Shown here one piece after another: positions 15,655-24,086 of a stretch of 27,147 nucleotides of DNA. Origin of the DNA: an uncultured Bacilli bacterium (GTDB lineage: Bacteria > Bacillota_I > Bacilli_A > RF39 > UBA660); NCBI GenBank assembly GCA_910587535.1, contig CAJUKM010000017.1, positions 1 through 27,147 of the forward strand. Direction: 5' to 3'. Each line of letters starts with the position of its first letter. Position 1 is the stretch's first letter. Below the pieces are notes generated by a model that was given only the letters and a program-made list of their open reading frames with translations, was not told the origin of the DNA and did no database searches. The translations under genes and the position numbers were made by a program.

Positions 15655-16857
15655 TCAAAAATTGTCATCCATCAGAAAATCGAATATGTTGATATGTTTA
15701 ATTCCTTTTTGAGAATAATCTTCTTTATTATTTGAAATAACATATTTAGGATAATTGTCATCAATAGTATTAAAAGCATTGAACTCTCTATTTCTAGTTT
15801 CCTCATTCGATAAATCATAGCATGCTTGAATATATTTAATAGAGTTATTTTTAGATGCTATAAAATCTATTTCCCCTGTGCTTGTTTTACCTATGAATAC
15901 TTCATATCCTTTTCTCAATAGTTCATTGAATATTAAGTTTTCAAAAGCTTGCGAATAATTAATTTCCTTACTGTTCGTTTTAATCTTTTTAACGCCTAAA
16001 TCTGTTGCATAAAACTTATTCAAAGTTTTTAAAACGGCTTTACCATTTATATCATACCTGTAAACTCTATTAACTATGAATGCTCCGCAAAGAGCTTCTA
16101 AATATTTATACAGCGTATCAGTAGCTATTTTATTTCCATTTTTATCTAAATAATCTAATACGTTTGTTGCAGAGAATTCTCTCGTTTCGGTTTCTAATAC
16201 GTATTGAAGTATTTTATTAAATGATGTTATATCAGTTATGCCAAGTCTATCGACGACATCTTTAAGAAGTATAGAATCATAAACATCCCTAATATAATTT
16301 TCTTTTGAATCATCACTTGAGAAACTGAATCTCTGCGGTAGTGTACCCCATTCAAAAATATCCATTAATAAATCAAAATAGTTTTCTTTTTCAGTATTTG
16401 TAATTTGAACAACTTCTTTAAATGAAAGTGGATTGACTCTAAAACTGACATATCTTCCAGACAGATCGGTGGACAATTCTAAAAAAGTCATTTTGCTATT
16501 TGATCCTGTAATAAAGATACTAAAATTATCTGTTATTCTTAAAGAATTAATAGCCTTTTCAAATTCGTCTACTTTTTGAACTTCATCTAAAAATACGTAA
16601 TAAGTTTCTTTATCTTTGACTAAATTTTTAATATAATTATCTAACGCTTTTGCATCTGTGATATCAGCGTAATCGAGTGATTCAAAATTGATAAATATGA
16701 TATGATCTTCTTTTACTCCACAAGATTTGATTTCTTCTATTATCTGATGCAAAATTACAGATTTGCCACTTCTTCTCAATCCACACAAAATTTTTATTAA
16801 TGATTTTGTATGATAAAAATCTCTAACTTTTTTTAAATAATATTCTCTTTTCAACAT
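15655..16857 (-). CDS. AAA_14 / DUF4143 ATPase
   Basis: 400 residues, normal for this family. Walker A GLRRSGKS is at 26-33, Walker B YYVFLDEVQ with Asp91-Glu92, a sensor-like ITGSNSK near 117 and the family's LSGRY near 132. A winged-helix-like middle part follows, then a DUF4143-type C-terminus with AFENLIFNELLRKGYEV ... TGEIDFIA ... KYIQ, which resembles a PD-(D/E)xK nuclease fold with the catalytic Lys replaced by Gln. These proteins are common, mobile-looking and largely uncharacterised in anaerobic bacteria and archaea. TCGA, very frequent elsewhere here, is scarce in this gene (4 by eye in 1.2 kb), suggesting a later arrival. ATG start, with AGAGG 9 nt upstream. Confidence 0.88.
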   Translation of the reverse strand: MLKREYYLKKVRDFYHTKSLIKILCGLRRSGKSVILHQIIEEIKSCGVKEDHIIFINFESLDYADITDAKALDNYIKNLVKDKETYYVFLDEVQKVDEFEKAINSLRITDNFSIFITGSNSKMTFLELSTDLSGRYVSFRVNPLSFKEVVQITNTEKENYFDLLMDIFEWGTLPQRFSFSSDDSKENYIRDVYDSILLKDVVDRLGITDITSFNKILQYVLETETREFSATNVLDYLDKNGNKIATDTLYKYLEALCGAFIVNRVYRYDINGKAVLKTLNKFYATDLGVKKIKTNSKEINYSQAFENLIFNELLRKGYEVFIGKTSTGEIDFIASKNNSIKYIQACYDLSNEETRNREFNAFNTIDDNYPKYVISNNKEDYSQKGIKHINIFDFLMDDNF

Positions 16858-16882
16858 AGTATCATGCCTCTTTTAATATATT

Positions 16883-16891
16883 ATCATAACA
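16883..16891 (-). promoter_or_regulatory. Candidate promoter for the AAA_14 cluster
   Basis: Minus strand TGTTATGAT is TGn plus TATGAT, 25 nt upstream of the ATG. There is no good -35. It is the only promoter-like element between serS and the cluster. Confidence 0.4.
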
Positions 16892-16907
16892 TTTTTAATT
16901 TATAAAG

Positions 16908-16967
16908 TTTTTTTGTTTGATTGGAAAAAAATACTTTTGTTCGTTCTTTTTTGGTTGAACTGGAAAA
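16908..16967. repeat. Imperfect direct repeat pair downstream of serS
   Basis: Two similar 21-24-bp segments, 16908-16931 and 16947-16967, share a T-run, then GTTTGATTGG or GGTTGAACTGG, then an A-run. They lie in the 111-nt gap between serS and the AAA_14 gene, at the edge of the accessory cluster. They could be a remnant of an insertion site or just low-complexity sequence. Confidence 0.3.
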
Positions 16968-16968
16968 A

Positions 16969-18252
16969 CTATTTTGCAGATATTTTTTCCTTTCCTCCCA
17001 TATAAGGCCTCAAAACCTCAGGCACAGTTATAGATCCATCTTCATTGTAATTGTTCTCGATAACCGCTATTAATCCTCTAGGAGTAGCGACTACAGTATT
17101 ATTTAAAGTGTGAAGATAATAATTTCCCTCTTCTCCTTTAACTCTTATGCCTAGTCTTCTCGCTTGAGCATCTCCTAAGTTAGAACAAGAACAAACTTCG
17201 AAATATTTTTTTTGTCTTGGGCTCCATGCTTCTATGTCACATGATTTGACTTTCAAGTCGGCTAGATCTCCAGAACAACAGTCTAGTTGTCTGACAGGGA
17301 CGTTCATGTTCCTAAATAGTTCCACACTCAACTTCCACATCTTATCGTACCATTTCATAGAGTCCTCTGGTTCACATAGGACTATCATCTCTTGCTTTTC
17401 AAATTGATGTACTCTATAGAGTCCTCTTTCTTCTAGACCGTGAGAACCGCCTTCTTTTCTGAAACATGGTGAATAAGAAGTAAGTGTTATTGGTAGTGAT
17501 GAAGGTTTGATCATCTGATTTTTAAATCTTCCTATCATAGAATGTTCACTAGTACCTATGAGATATAGATCTTCACCCTCTATTTTATACATCATAGCTT
17601 CCATTTCGGGGAAAGACATCACACCTTCTACTACTTCGCCATGAATCATAAAAGGCGGTATAGCATAAGTAAATCCGTGATCGATCATGAAATCTCTTGC
17701 ATATGCAAGCATGGCTTCGTGAAGTCTAGCAATATCTCCAAGCAAGTAGTAAAAACCTTCTCCACTAGTTCTTCCAGCAGACTCCTTATCCATTCCAGAT
17801 AACTTCTCGATTATATCTGCATGATATGGAATTTCGTAATCTGGAACATTCGGCTCTCCAAATCTTTCAACTTCGACGTTTTCTGAATCGTCTTTACCGA
17901 TAGGTACACTTTCATCCATTATTTGTGGAATCTTAAACATTATCTCTCTTATCTGTAAAGATAGCTCTTCCTCTTCTCTTTCTAACTCTGCTATTTTAAC
18001 AGAATTCTCGCTTACCTTTTTCTTTATCTCTTCTGCTTCTTCTTTTTTTCCTTCGCGCATAAGATTACCTATCTCGCTAGATAGTTTATTTTTCTCACTG
18101 CGTAGATTGTCGCCCAAATTCTTAGCGTCTCTATACTTTTTATCTAATTCGTAAACCTCGTCTACTAGAGGTAACTTCTCCTCTTGAAATTTCTTTCTTA
18201 TGTTTTCTTTTACTAATTCTCTATCGTTTCTGATGAGTTCGATATTGATCAT
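16969..18252 (-). CDS. serS: Seryl-tRNA synthetase
   Basis: 427 residues, the usual size. It charges tRNA-Ser (and tRNA-Sec where present) with serine in the cytosol. The N-terminal tRNA-binding domain is a long antiparallel coiled coil (about 25-105, rich in E/K and ending in EEEELSLQIREIMFKIPQ). The class II catalytic core follows, with the serine-site TSEHSMIG, motif 2 FRKEGGSHGLEERGLYRVHQ with QFEKQEM, and C-terminal motif 3 GLIAVIENNYNEDG before VPEVLRPYMGG. All expected elements are present. ATG start with a strong AAGGAAGGA site. Expression is controlled by the T-box leader directly upstream, under its own promoter. Confidence 0.98.
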   Translation of the reverse strand: MINIELIRNDRELVKENIRKKFQEEKLPLVDEVYELDKKYRDAKNLGDNLRSEKNKLSSEIGNLMREGKKEEAEEIKKKVSENSVKIAELEREEEELSLQIREIMFKIPQIMDESVPIGKDDSENVEVERFGEPNVPDYEIPYHADIIEKLSGMDKESAGRTSGEGFYYLLGDIARLHEAMLAYARDFMIDHGFTYAIPPFMIHGEVVEGVMSFPEMEAMMYKIEGEDLYLIGTSEHSMIGRFKNQMIKPSSLPITLTSYSPCFRKEGGSHGLEERGLYRVHQFEKQEMIVLCEPEDSMKWYDKMWKLSVELFRNMNVPVRQLDCCSGDLADLKVKSCDIEAWSPRQKKYFEVCSCSNLGDAQARRLGIRVKGEEGNYYLHTLNNTVVATPRGLIAVIENNYNEDGSITVPEVLRPYMGGKEKISAK

Positions 18253-18271
18253 TTCTATTATCCTTCCTTCT

Positions 18272-18476
18272 AAAAAACCGCAGTAAACACCCCATAATAG
18301 GAGCGAATAACCGCGGTACCATCCTCTTTTATAACTTTAAAGCCTGTAACGGAGCTATCCGGCATACGTTAAATGCACTCGGAAATTAGATTTCACACAT
18401 AGTAGATTTCAGTTTTCACCAGCCACTGAATCTCTTTTAATCTATAAATGTGCTACTTAGATTTCTTCAACGAGAT
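18272..18476 (-). promoter_or_regulatory. Serine T-box riboswitch in the serS leader
   Basis: On the minus strand the leader has a Stem I: a GCACAT/ATGTGT helix with an upper arm whose loop includes GGTG, the GNTG motif. The specifier-loop 3' strand reads GAAATCTAA, giving the Ser codon UCU at 18388-18390 after the loop-E GAA. The T-box GGATGGTACCGCGG lies at 18311-18324. A terminator follows, formed by ACCGC near 18319 pairing with GCGGT and ending in six T's (18272-18277). Uncharged tRNA-Ser would stabilise the antiterminator and allow serS transcription. The specifier choice is my reading of the fold by eye. Confidence 0.93.
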
Positions 18477-18482
18477 ACTTAA

Positions 18483-18510
18483 ATTATATCACTTTGTCGA
18501 TAAAAGTCAA
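18483..18510 (-). promoter_or_regulatory. serS promoter
   Basis: Minus strand -35 TTGACT (18505-18510), 16-nt spacer, -10 TATAAT (18483-18488). Transcription begins near 18476, directly at the T-box. The promoter abuts the terminator of the upstream surface-protein operon. Confidence 0.85.
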
Positions 18511-18514
18511 ACAA

Positions 18515-18535
18515 CAAAAAACTAGGTTTCCCTAG
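18515..18535 (-). terminator. Terminator of the surface-protein operon
   Basis: Stem CTAGG (18531-18535 with 18522-18526), GAAA tetraloop on the minus strand, then six T's (18516-18521). It lies 9 nt after the stop of the 116-residue gene; A's on the other flank could give it some activity in both directions. Confidence 0.78.
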
Positions 18536-18544
18536 AATTTTTTC

Positions 18545-18895
18545 TTATTTTTGACAAGATAGCTTAGTCTCTACTTCAAAAGAATCGTCGCTTTTAAATA
18601 CGAGCTTTGCATACGTTTCGTTGAGATCACAAGAGTAATCTAAAAACTTAGAAACGTCCTTTTCTTTGTTCTTCATATCGTCTAAACTGACGATATAATA
18701 ACCTAATGATGAAGTATAATCTTCGGCAAAAGTGCCCTTAATTTCATCTTCATAAAACTCTGTAGCAAGACTAGTCAATTCTTTTTCTAGCTTTCTCTCT
18801 TTAGCTTTATCGCTCGTCAAAAACATTACGATAAGTACTAGGGCGATGAGCACTACTATGCTCACCACTCCGATTATTGTACTTTTCTTTTTCAT
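18545..18895 (-). CDS. Small membrane-anchored protein, unknown
   Basis: 116 residues, not recognised. A single N-terminal membrane span (about 7-27, basic start MKKKSTIIG) probably acts as an uncleaved anchor, leaving a domain of about 85 residues outside. That domain is charged and helical at first (KAKERKLEKELTSLATEFYEDE), then ends in a beta-like part with two cysteines (YSCDLNET and KLSCQK) that could form a disulfide. The gene starts 13 nt after the 1335-residue surface protein and is the last of that operon. AGGT sits ahead of the ATG. Context suggests a role linked to the surface proteins, for instance support of their export or placement, but the sequence does not show one. Confidence 0.75.
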   Translation of the reverse strand: MKKKSTIIGVVSIVVLIALVLIVMFLTSDKAKERKLEKELTSLATEFYEDEIKGTFAEDYTSSLGYYIVSLDDMKNKEKDVSKFLDYSCDLNETYAKLVFKSDDSFEVETKLSCQK

Positions 18896-18908
18896 AAACT
18901 ATACCTGT

Positions 18909-21900
18909 TTATTTTTCTACAGTTTGGACTTCTTCAGTTGTCCCATCTGGGAATACTCTTACGATACTAAAGTATGCTTTCAATTTGATATCCTCTTTGA
19001 TAGCGTTTTCTGGATATGCTGTAACAGATACGGCATCACTCTTTAAAAGTCCACTTTCTTTATTCCAAGAGTCTAAACTATACCATCCCTTAAATTCATA
19101 TTCGAGGACGTTGCCATTTGGTGCAGTCACCTTATAGTTTTTAGCAACAGGCATATCTTTTGATGCGATTTCCTGTCCAGGTTTTACAGTTATAGAATTT
19201 ACTGCTTCGCTTCCATTAGAATCGAACGATACTGTATATCTTACAGCTTTTGGAAGTTCTATTTCCTCTAGAGCTAACAAGTTTTCTAGTGCTGCCTCAC
19301 CTTCGACATAATTTTTGTCGCGTACTGTGATTTCGAGTTTAACTTTTTCAGGAAGATCCTCTTCGCCATTAGATATAGTAGTGACATATTGTCCTTGACC
19401 ATTCATAGCTGTTACGGCTTTATCACTTAACATAGAATTTTCTTTATAAAGTCCATCTTTCAATTCGTAAACTTTGAGACTGATATCGAATCCTTCTCCA
19501 GTTCCACCGACAACATCAGAAGTTATATTCAAAATCTTTTTGCCGTCGAATTCTGCAACAGACTTGATACCCACTGCATCGTTTACTACGTTTATATTTA
19601 CAACTACAGGTTTAGCTAACATTGTAGTATCATCTTCTGCATTAGTTTCCGTGATGTTGAAAACTAATTTAGCTGATCCGACCTTTTTAGCGGTATATGT
19701 ATTGTTATCGTTTTTAGCGACGATAGTCTCATCTGAATTTTCGACATTTAAATAATGAGTATTTGGTAGAATTCTTGCAACTATCGTACCGATGTTTTCA
19801 CCGACTTTAGCAGTTATAGTATATTCTCCATTTTCCTCCACTACTAATCCGCTATCGAGTACGATTGTAGGAATAGTTGCTTCTTTTGCATTTATAGTAA
19901 ATGTTTGAACGAACTTATCTGCATATGTAACTTTAACTGTTGCAGTTCTAACTTGACTATTGAAATGGATTTTAGGTTCACTAGTGCTCTCGCTAGTCAA
20001 AACTTTTTCTCCATCGACCATTTTAGTTCTAGCATCGTCGACCTCGACCTTACTTACTGCATTGTCTACGTGTTGAGATAATACTGTTTCGAGTACATAT
20101 CCAGCTTCATCGTGATCGTATGGAATGACTCCATTATAATTGGTTAACGATTTTCCATCTTTAGCTTCTAAAGAGCCAGTTTTTGCTATTAGTGAAGCCC
20201 CACTTACTCTTACTGTGTACGTTTCTATGAAACTTCCATTCCAATCTACTTTGATAGTAAACGTTTCATTAGCAGACGTAACTACAGGATCGATAGTAAT
20301 AGACTTCTTATCAGACCCGAGTGTTACGTTTACTATACCATAGTTTTCAGCGTTTTTATCTTCAGAATATTTGCCTCCGCTTATAGTAACTTTTGGTGTC
20401 GTTACTTCTATTGGAGCTTTAATTTGAATATCTTTTAAAACGTAACCTGCTTTGTCTTTTTCTTTCTCGATTTCGATCGTCTGTGATCCATCGCCACTCC
20501 AAGCTATATCTCCAGTATAAGTTATAGAATTTGTCTTATTATCTCTATAGCCATCTTGATCGATAGTCAAAACGCCACTTTCGAAAGATGCAAGTGTTCC
20601 ATTCTTTGCATGTGGAGCAACCCTAAATTCTTGTACATTTACGTCGTCCCAATATACTTTGACGATAGTTGTACCATTCTTCACAACTGGAATGTAATAA
20701 TTTCCAGCAGATTCTTCGGAAGCTAATTTGCCGTCTACTTCTACTTTAGTAGCACCATTAGGGTATGAAGTATTGTTGAAACTCATAACTACAGCGTTGC
20801 TGTTGATATCATAAATGAAAGGTATAGAATCTCTAACTTGTACTCCATTTGTACCATTTGTTTCATCTTCCAAAGAAGGATATTCTGTATGGAAACCTGT
20901 CATATAGACATTGATAATTCCATTAGTAAGTTCAGAAGCATACTTTTGTCCGTTGAGTGAATATGCACCTGTTACAGCCTGAGCGAGTGCTACACCATCT
21001 AATTTAATCTTATAAGATTTAACTACTTTAGTTTCGTTCCACAATATTTCGATAGTATGTTCTTCATTTCCAGACTTAACCAAGATATCTAAAGATAATT
21101 TATCATCATTTTCACCATCTGTAGCGCCAGCTAGTGTATAAGCGACAAATTTCTTTTTGCCGTCGATCTCTTTTTCTTCACCCTGTACTTTGCCATCGAC
21201 TGCAACAGTCATATTAGCAAGTTCCTCTTCAGTATAACGTGTCATCTTATCAGCATCTTTTAATCCTGCATTGTTCACGAGAGTGCTAGGAACGATTTCA
21301 GCTTTAACTCTATTTCCGTTATCCCAAAGTATCTGTGTATTAGAGATAACTGCTACGCCATCTTTGACCTCATAATCTTTATAAGCTTTATCAGAGCCAG
21401 CATAACCGACGAATGTTTTAACGCTCTCTAATCTTACATCAGGGAAGGCAAATGGTGTATTGCCATCTAATACTACATCGAAATCTTGAGTATAATCATT
21501 ATCCCATTCGATGCTGACAGTTATCTTACGCTTGACATCGGTATCTTGGAAAACTAAACCGTTTATAGTTAAAGTTTTAGTCTTCTCTACGTAGTTAGCA
21601 GTAACTGGAACGTCGATCTTATTTACGATATCGTATCCATCTACATCCTTTTTAGGTTCGGAATAATAAGCTTTAATACCCTTAATTCCAGTGAATTTGC
21701 TGTTAGTAGCGTAATAATCATCTGCTGTAACATTTACGACTACACGTCCATCCCAAGGGATCTCTTTTCCACTAAAAGTTAAGAGGTTTGATCCTGTAGC
21801 AGTAGCAGATACGCAGACTACATCAGTAGGTTTTCCATCTTCGTCTTTTTCATAGATTTCTTGACCTGATAGAGTTCCCGCTGGCATAGCAGCTAATTTT

Positions 21901-22916
21901 CCATTTATGACGATTGTGAAAGTCTGAGTTATCTCATTTTTGCTATCCCATACTATCTTAACTTTATAAGTTTTACCTTCTTCTACAAGCGGTGTAAACC
22001 AGAAAGAACTGTTTTCACCTGTAGTGCTCTCACTCCAAGTATAGCTGTTTTCTTCGTCGTTTACGAATACTTTGATTTGATTTAGAGCTGTGCTCTCTAG
22101 AGATGAGCCATTTGGCGCAGTGATTTTAACACCGACTCTATGTCCGGATTTAGAATTTTCGCTTGGACCTCCAACGCCGACTCCGTGATCGCTCGCAGCA
22201 CTCCTCCAAGCGATAGTACCACCGATAGTAATCGTTTCTCCATTTACAGTGACGTCACTGTTTTGAGTGATGATATTATCTGCTGAAATAGAGCCATAAT
22301 ATCCGCTTTGTCCATCGCTTACATATTTGAATTCTCCATCCTGAAGAGGAGTAGTCTTCTCTAGTTTTTCTACTAATGTTTCTGAAGAACCGTTTTTAAC
22401 TTTGATTGTTATAGATCTAGTAGTAGCAGGTACTTTCATGACACCGTTAGAATAACTTATAGTTTTTCCGATGGCATCAGTTGTGAAAATCAACTCGCTT
22501 CCACTAGCTATATCTCTCGTATAGGCTACATCTAATATCTTTTCTTCGTTGTTGACATAGTAGATATCTTGATGTGTTAACATTGCTACTTCTAGATCGT
22601 TAGCAACAGATGGATTGTTGTTAGTATCATACTTAATCCACTGTCCTAATTGATACTGATATATAGCAGGTTTTTTATAGTTTGATAGACCTTTAAAGAA
22701 CATGTCGTCTTGACTTGCCATTAAAACTCTATCTGCAGTGATATTCGTATCGTTAGTAAATCTAGTTATACCTATTATATACGAACCATCTGCAATTTCT
22801 CTTCCGGCAGTTTCTCTTACATTCTCTGCATAGACGTCTATCCCTTGAACAGCAAGTGTTGCAAGAGAGATGATGAACGCTTTAGAGAAAACGTTTTTAA
22901 TCTTTTTCTTATTCAT
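18909..22916 (-). CDS. Large secreted repeat protein with C-terminal InlB-type repeat
   Basis: 1335 residues. A Sec signal peptide (about 1-30; basic MNKKKIKNVF, hydrophobic IISLATLAV, cleavage near VYA-EN) leads to a unique N-terminal part (about 31-230). Six divergent tandem units follow. Each shows a hydrophobic strand, W-D/N, then an F/Y-x-V/I strand and a Gly/Leu-rich joint; their joints begin near 317, 465, 620, 750, 886 and 992. A Big-like part (about 1015-1110), a further beta domain, and an InlB B-repeat-like unit (about 1226-1316; RYTVSFDSNG ... FKGWYS) end the chain. No LPxTG motif, C-terminal anchor span or SLH domain was found, so attachment is unclear. There is no enzyme motif. 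Good ribosome site AAAGGACG; 22 nt after the previous gene, 13 nt before the next. Confidence 0.85.
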   Translation of the reverse strand: MNKKKIKNVFSKAFIISLATLAVQGIDVYAENVRETAGREIADGSYIIGITRFTNDTNITADRVLMASQDDMFFKGLSNYKKPAIYQYQLGQWIKYDTNNNPSVANDLEVAMLTHQDIYYVNNEEKILDVAYTRDIASGSELIFTTDAIGKTISYSNGVMKVPATTRSITIKVKNGSSETLVEKLEKTTPLQDGEFKYVSDGQSGYYGSISADNIITQNSDVTVNGETITIGGTIAWRSAASDHGVGVGGPSENSKSGHRVGVKITAPNGSSLESTALNQIKVFVNDEENSYTWSESTTGENSSFWFTPLVEEGKTYKVKIVWDSKNEITQTFTIVINGKLAAMPAGTLSGQEIYEKDEDGKPTDVVCVSATATGSNLLTFSGKEIPWDGRVVVNVTADDYYATNSKFTGIKGIKAYYSEPKKDVDGYDIVNKIDVPVTANYVEKTKTLTINGLVFQDTDVKRKITVSIEWDNDYTQDFDVVLDGNTPFAFPDVRLESVKTFVGYAGSDKAYKDYEVKDGVAVISNTQILWDNGNRVKAEIVPSTLVNNAGLKDADKMTRYTEEELANMTVAVDGKVQGEEKEIDGKKKFVAYTLAGATDGENDDKLSLDILVKSGNEEHTIEILWNETKVVKSYKIKLDGVALAQAVTGAYSLNGQKYASELTNGIINVYMTGFHTEYPSLEDETNGTNGVQVRDSIPFIYDINSNAVVMSFNNTSYPNGATKVEVDGKLASEESAGNYYIPVVKNGTTIVKVYWDDVNVQEFRVAPHAKNGTLASFESGVLTIDQDGYRDNKTNSITYTGDIAWSGDGSQTIEIEKEKDKAGYVLKDIQIKAPIEVTTPKVTISGGKYSEDKNAENYGIVNVTLGSDKKSITIDPVVTSANETFTIKVDWNGSFIETYTVRVSGASLIAKTGSLEAKDGKSLTNYNGVIPYDHDEAGYVLETVLSQHVDNAVSKVEVDDARTKMVDGEKVLTSESTSEPKIHFNSQVRTATVKVTYADKFVQTFTINAKEATIPTIVLDSGLVVEENGEYTITAKVGENIGTIVARILPNTHYLNVENSDETIVAKNDNNTYTAKKVGSAKLVFNITETNAEDDTTMLAKPVVVNINVVNDAVGIKSVAEFDGKKILNITSDVVGGTGEGFDISLKVYELKDGLYKENSMLSDKAVTAMNGQGQYVTTISNGEEDLPEKVKLEITVRDKNYVEGEAALENLLALEEIELPKAVRYTVSFDSNGSEAVNSITVKPGQEIASKDMPVAKNYKVTAPNGNVLEYEFKGWYSLDSWNKESGLLKSDAVSVTAYPENAIKEDIKLKAYFSIVRVFPDGTTEEVQTVEK

Positions 22917-22938
22917 ATTATTACGTCCTTTCCAATAA

Positions 22939-23982
22939 CTAATTCGTGCTTATTACAGTCGCACTTTTAAATGAACTCTTTGGTAATGTGTATCCAGTGT
23001 TTACTTCTCCAGATCCACCTGTTGTCGTTTCGACGCGTACTTTACCGCTTACATATTTTCCATCAGAACCTAGTATCTTTATTTGACATTGTTGTAGTGT
23101 ACTTCCACTGATTTCTTCGCAAACAGCTCTATATGTAACTTCTGGTTTAGGATCGACAGGCTTTGGTTCTTCTGGTTTAGGAGGTTCTGGATCGACAGGA
23201 GTATTACCGCCTTGATTTCCCGAGTTATTTGACTTAACAGTCACTTTTACCGAATAACTTTTTCCATCGACTATTGCAGTTATCGTAGCAGTTCCAGAAG
23301 AAACACCGACGACTTTACCATTAGAATCTACCGTAGCAACTTTACTATTAGAAGATTTCCAAGAAACTTTACTAGACGTATTGTAAACTGACAATTTCTT
23401 GCTCTTTCCGACATTTAGTGTGAAATTTCCAGAACTTAATTTTGGAGTTTTCTCACCACCTGTAGGATTGGTTTCTTCCTCTTTTTCCCATTTAGCTGTA
23501 AGAACTGTATTCTGAGTTATCTTCGTCTTAAAGTCGAAGTCTTTTCCATTCATTTGCCATCCGACAAACTTATATCCCTCTCTTACTGGATCTTGAGGTT
23601 TTTCTATGGTGCCTTCTGCATCTACTTTTAAACTAGCGATTACATTTCCACCATCTGTGTTAAATGTAACTGTATAACCAGTTTCGCTAGTACCTTCTCC
23701 GTTTTTAATCCATCTTGCAATTAAAGTCATGCCTTTAGTGACCTTAGTATCGAAATCGAAGACGGCATCATTATAGTACCAGTTATCGAATGTATAACCT
23801 TCACGCACTGGAGCAGTAGGTTTTTTAACTTTACTCATAAATCTTACATCTTGAGTAGTTACACTAGAACCACCTTGGGAATCGAATTTAACTTCCTTCT
23901 TACTTCCGAATAAGATTAAAAGTACGACTAAGACTGCTACTAATAAAACACTTACAATTACCGTAACATTTTTTTTATTCAT
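22939..23982 (-). CDS. Membrane-anchored protein with two InlB-type repeats and a Big_2 domain
   Basis: 347 residues. An N-terminal anchor (about 6-25) is followed by two InlB B-repeat/Flg_new units (about 30-92 and 102-167; each ends in a GYxF-x-x-W ... A-[RK]-W pattern). A bacterial Ig-like group 2 domain comes next (about 180-250; VSWKSSNSKVATVDSNGKV). A Pro/Glu/Lys linker (about 259-281) and a small C-terminal domain (282-347) with two cysteines (Cys288, Cys299) close it. These modules are common in adhesive or wall-associated proteins of gut Firmicutes. The ribosome site before the ATG is weak (AAAGAAAG, then GTTGGTATGAA). It lies between the XRE regulator and the large repeat protein, 22 nt ahead of the latter. 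Confidence 0.85.
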   Translation of the reverse strand: MNKKNVTVIVSVLLVAVLVVLLILFGSKKEVKFDSQGGSSVTTQDVRFMSKVKKPTAPVREGYTFDNWYYNDAVFDFDTKVTKGMTLIARWIKNGEGTSETGYTVTFNTDGGNVIASLKVDAEGTIEKPQDPVREGYKFVGWQMNGKDFDFKTKITQNTVLTAKWEKEEETNPTGGEKTPKLSSGNFTLNVGKSKKLSVYNTSSKVSWKSSNSKVATVDSNGKVVGVSSGTATITAIVDGKSYSVKVTVKSNNSGNQGGNTPVDPEPPKPEEPKPVDPKPEVTYRAVCEEISGSTLQQCQIKILGSDGKYVSGKVRVETTTGGSGEVNTGYTLPKSSFKSATVISTN

Positions 23983-24005
23983 TTCATACCAACTTTCTTT
24001 ATATT

Positions 24006-24062
24006 TTAAATTGCCGTCCTAATGAAGACGGACTTTGGATTAAAGACATTTTCTCTAAGCAA
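24006..24062 (-). CDS. Possible 18-residue peptide between regulator and surface genes
   Basis: A short frame starts at TTG, 5 nt after a strong AAGGAG (24068-24073), and reads MLRENVFNPKSVFIRTAI. It is basic and amphipathic. The spacing is ideal, and the 104-nt gap has no other evident use except an inverted repeat inside this frame (24014-24018 with 24027-24031). It may be a peptide, a leader peptide that controls the downstream gene, or chance. An 11-codon ATG frame overlaps it upstream. Confidence 0.3.
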   Translation of the reverse strand: MLRENVFNPKSVFIRTAI

Positions 24063-24086
24063 TCACTCTCCTTAAAATGAGTTCTC

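Noticed and set aside
18909..22916. LPxTG or SLH anchoring of the large surface protein
   Set aside because: The C-terminus ends in TEEVQTVEK with no sorting motif, hydrophobic span or S-layer homology segment.
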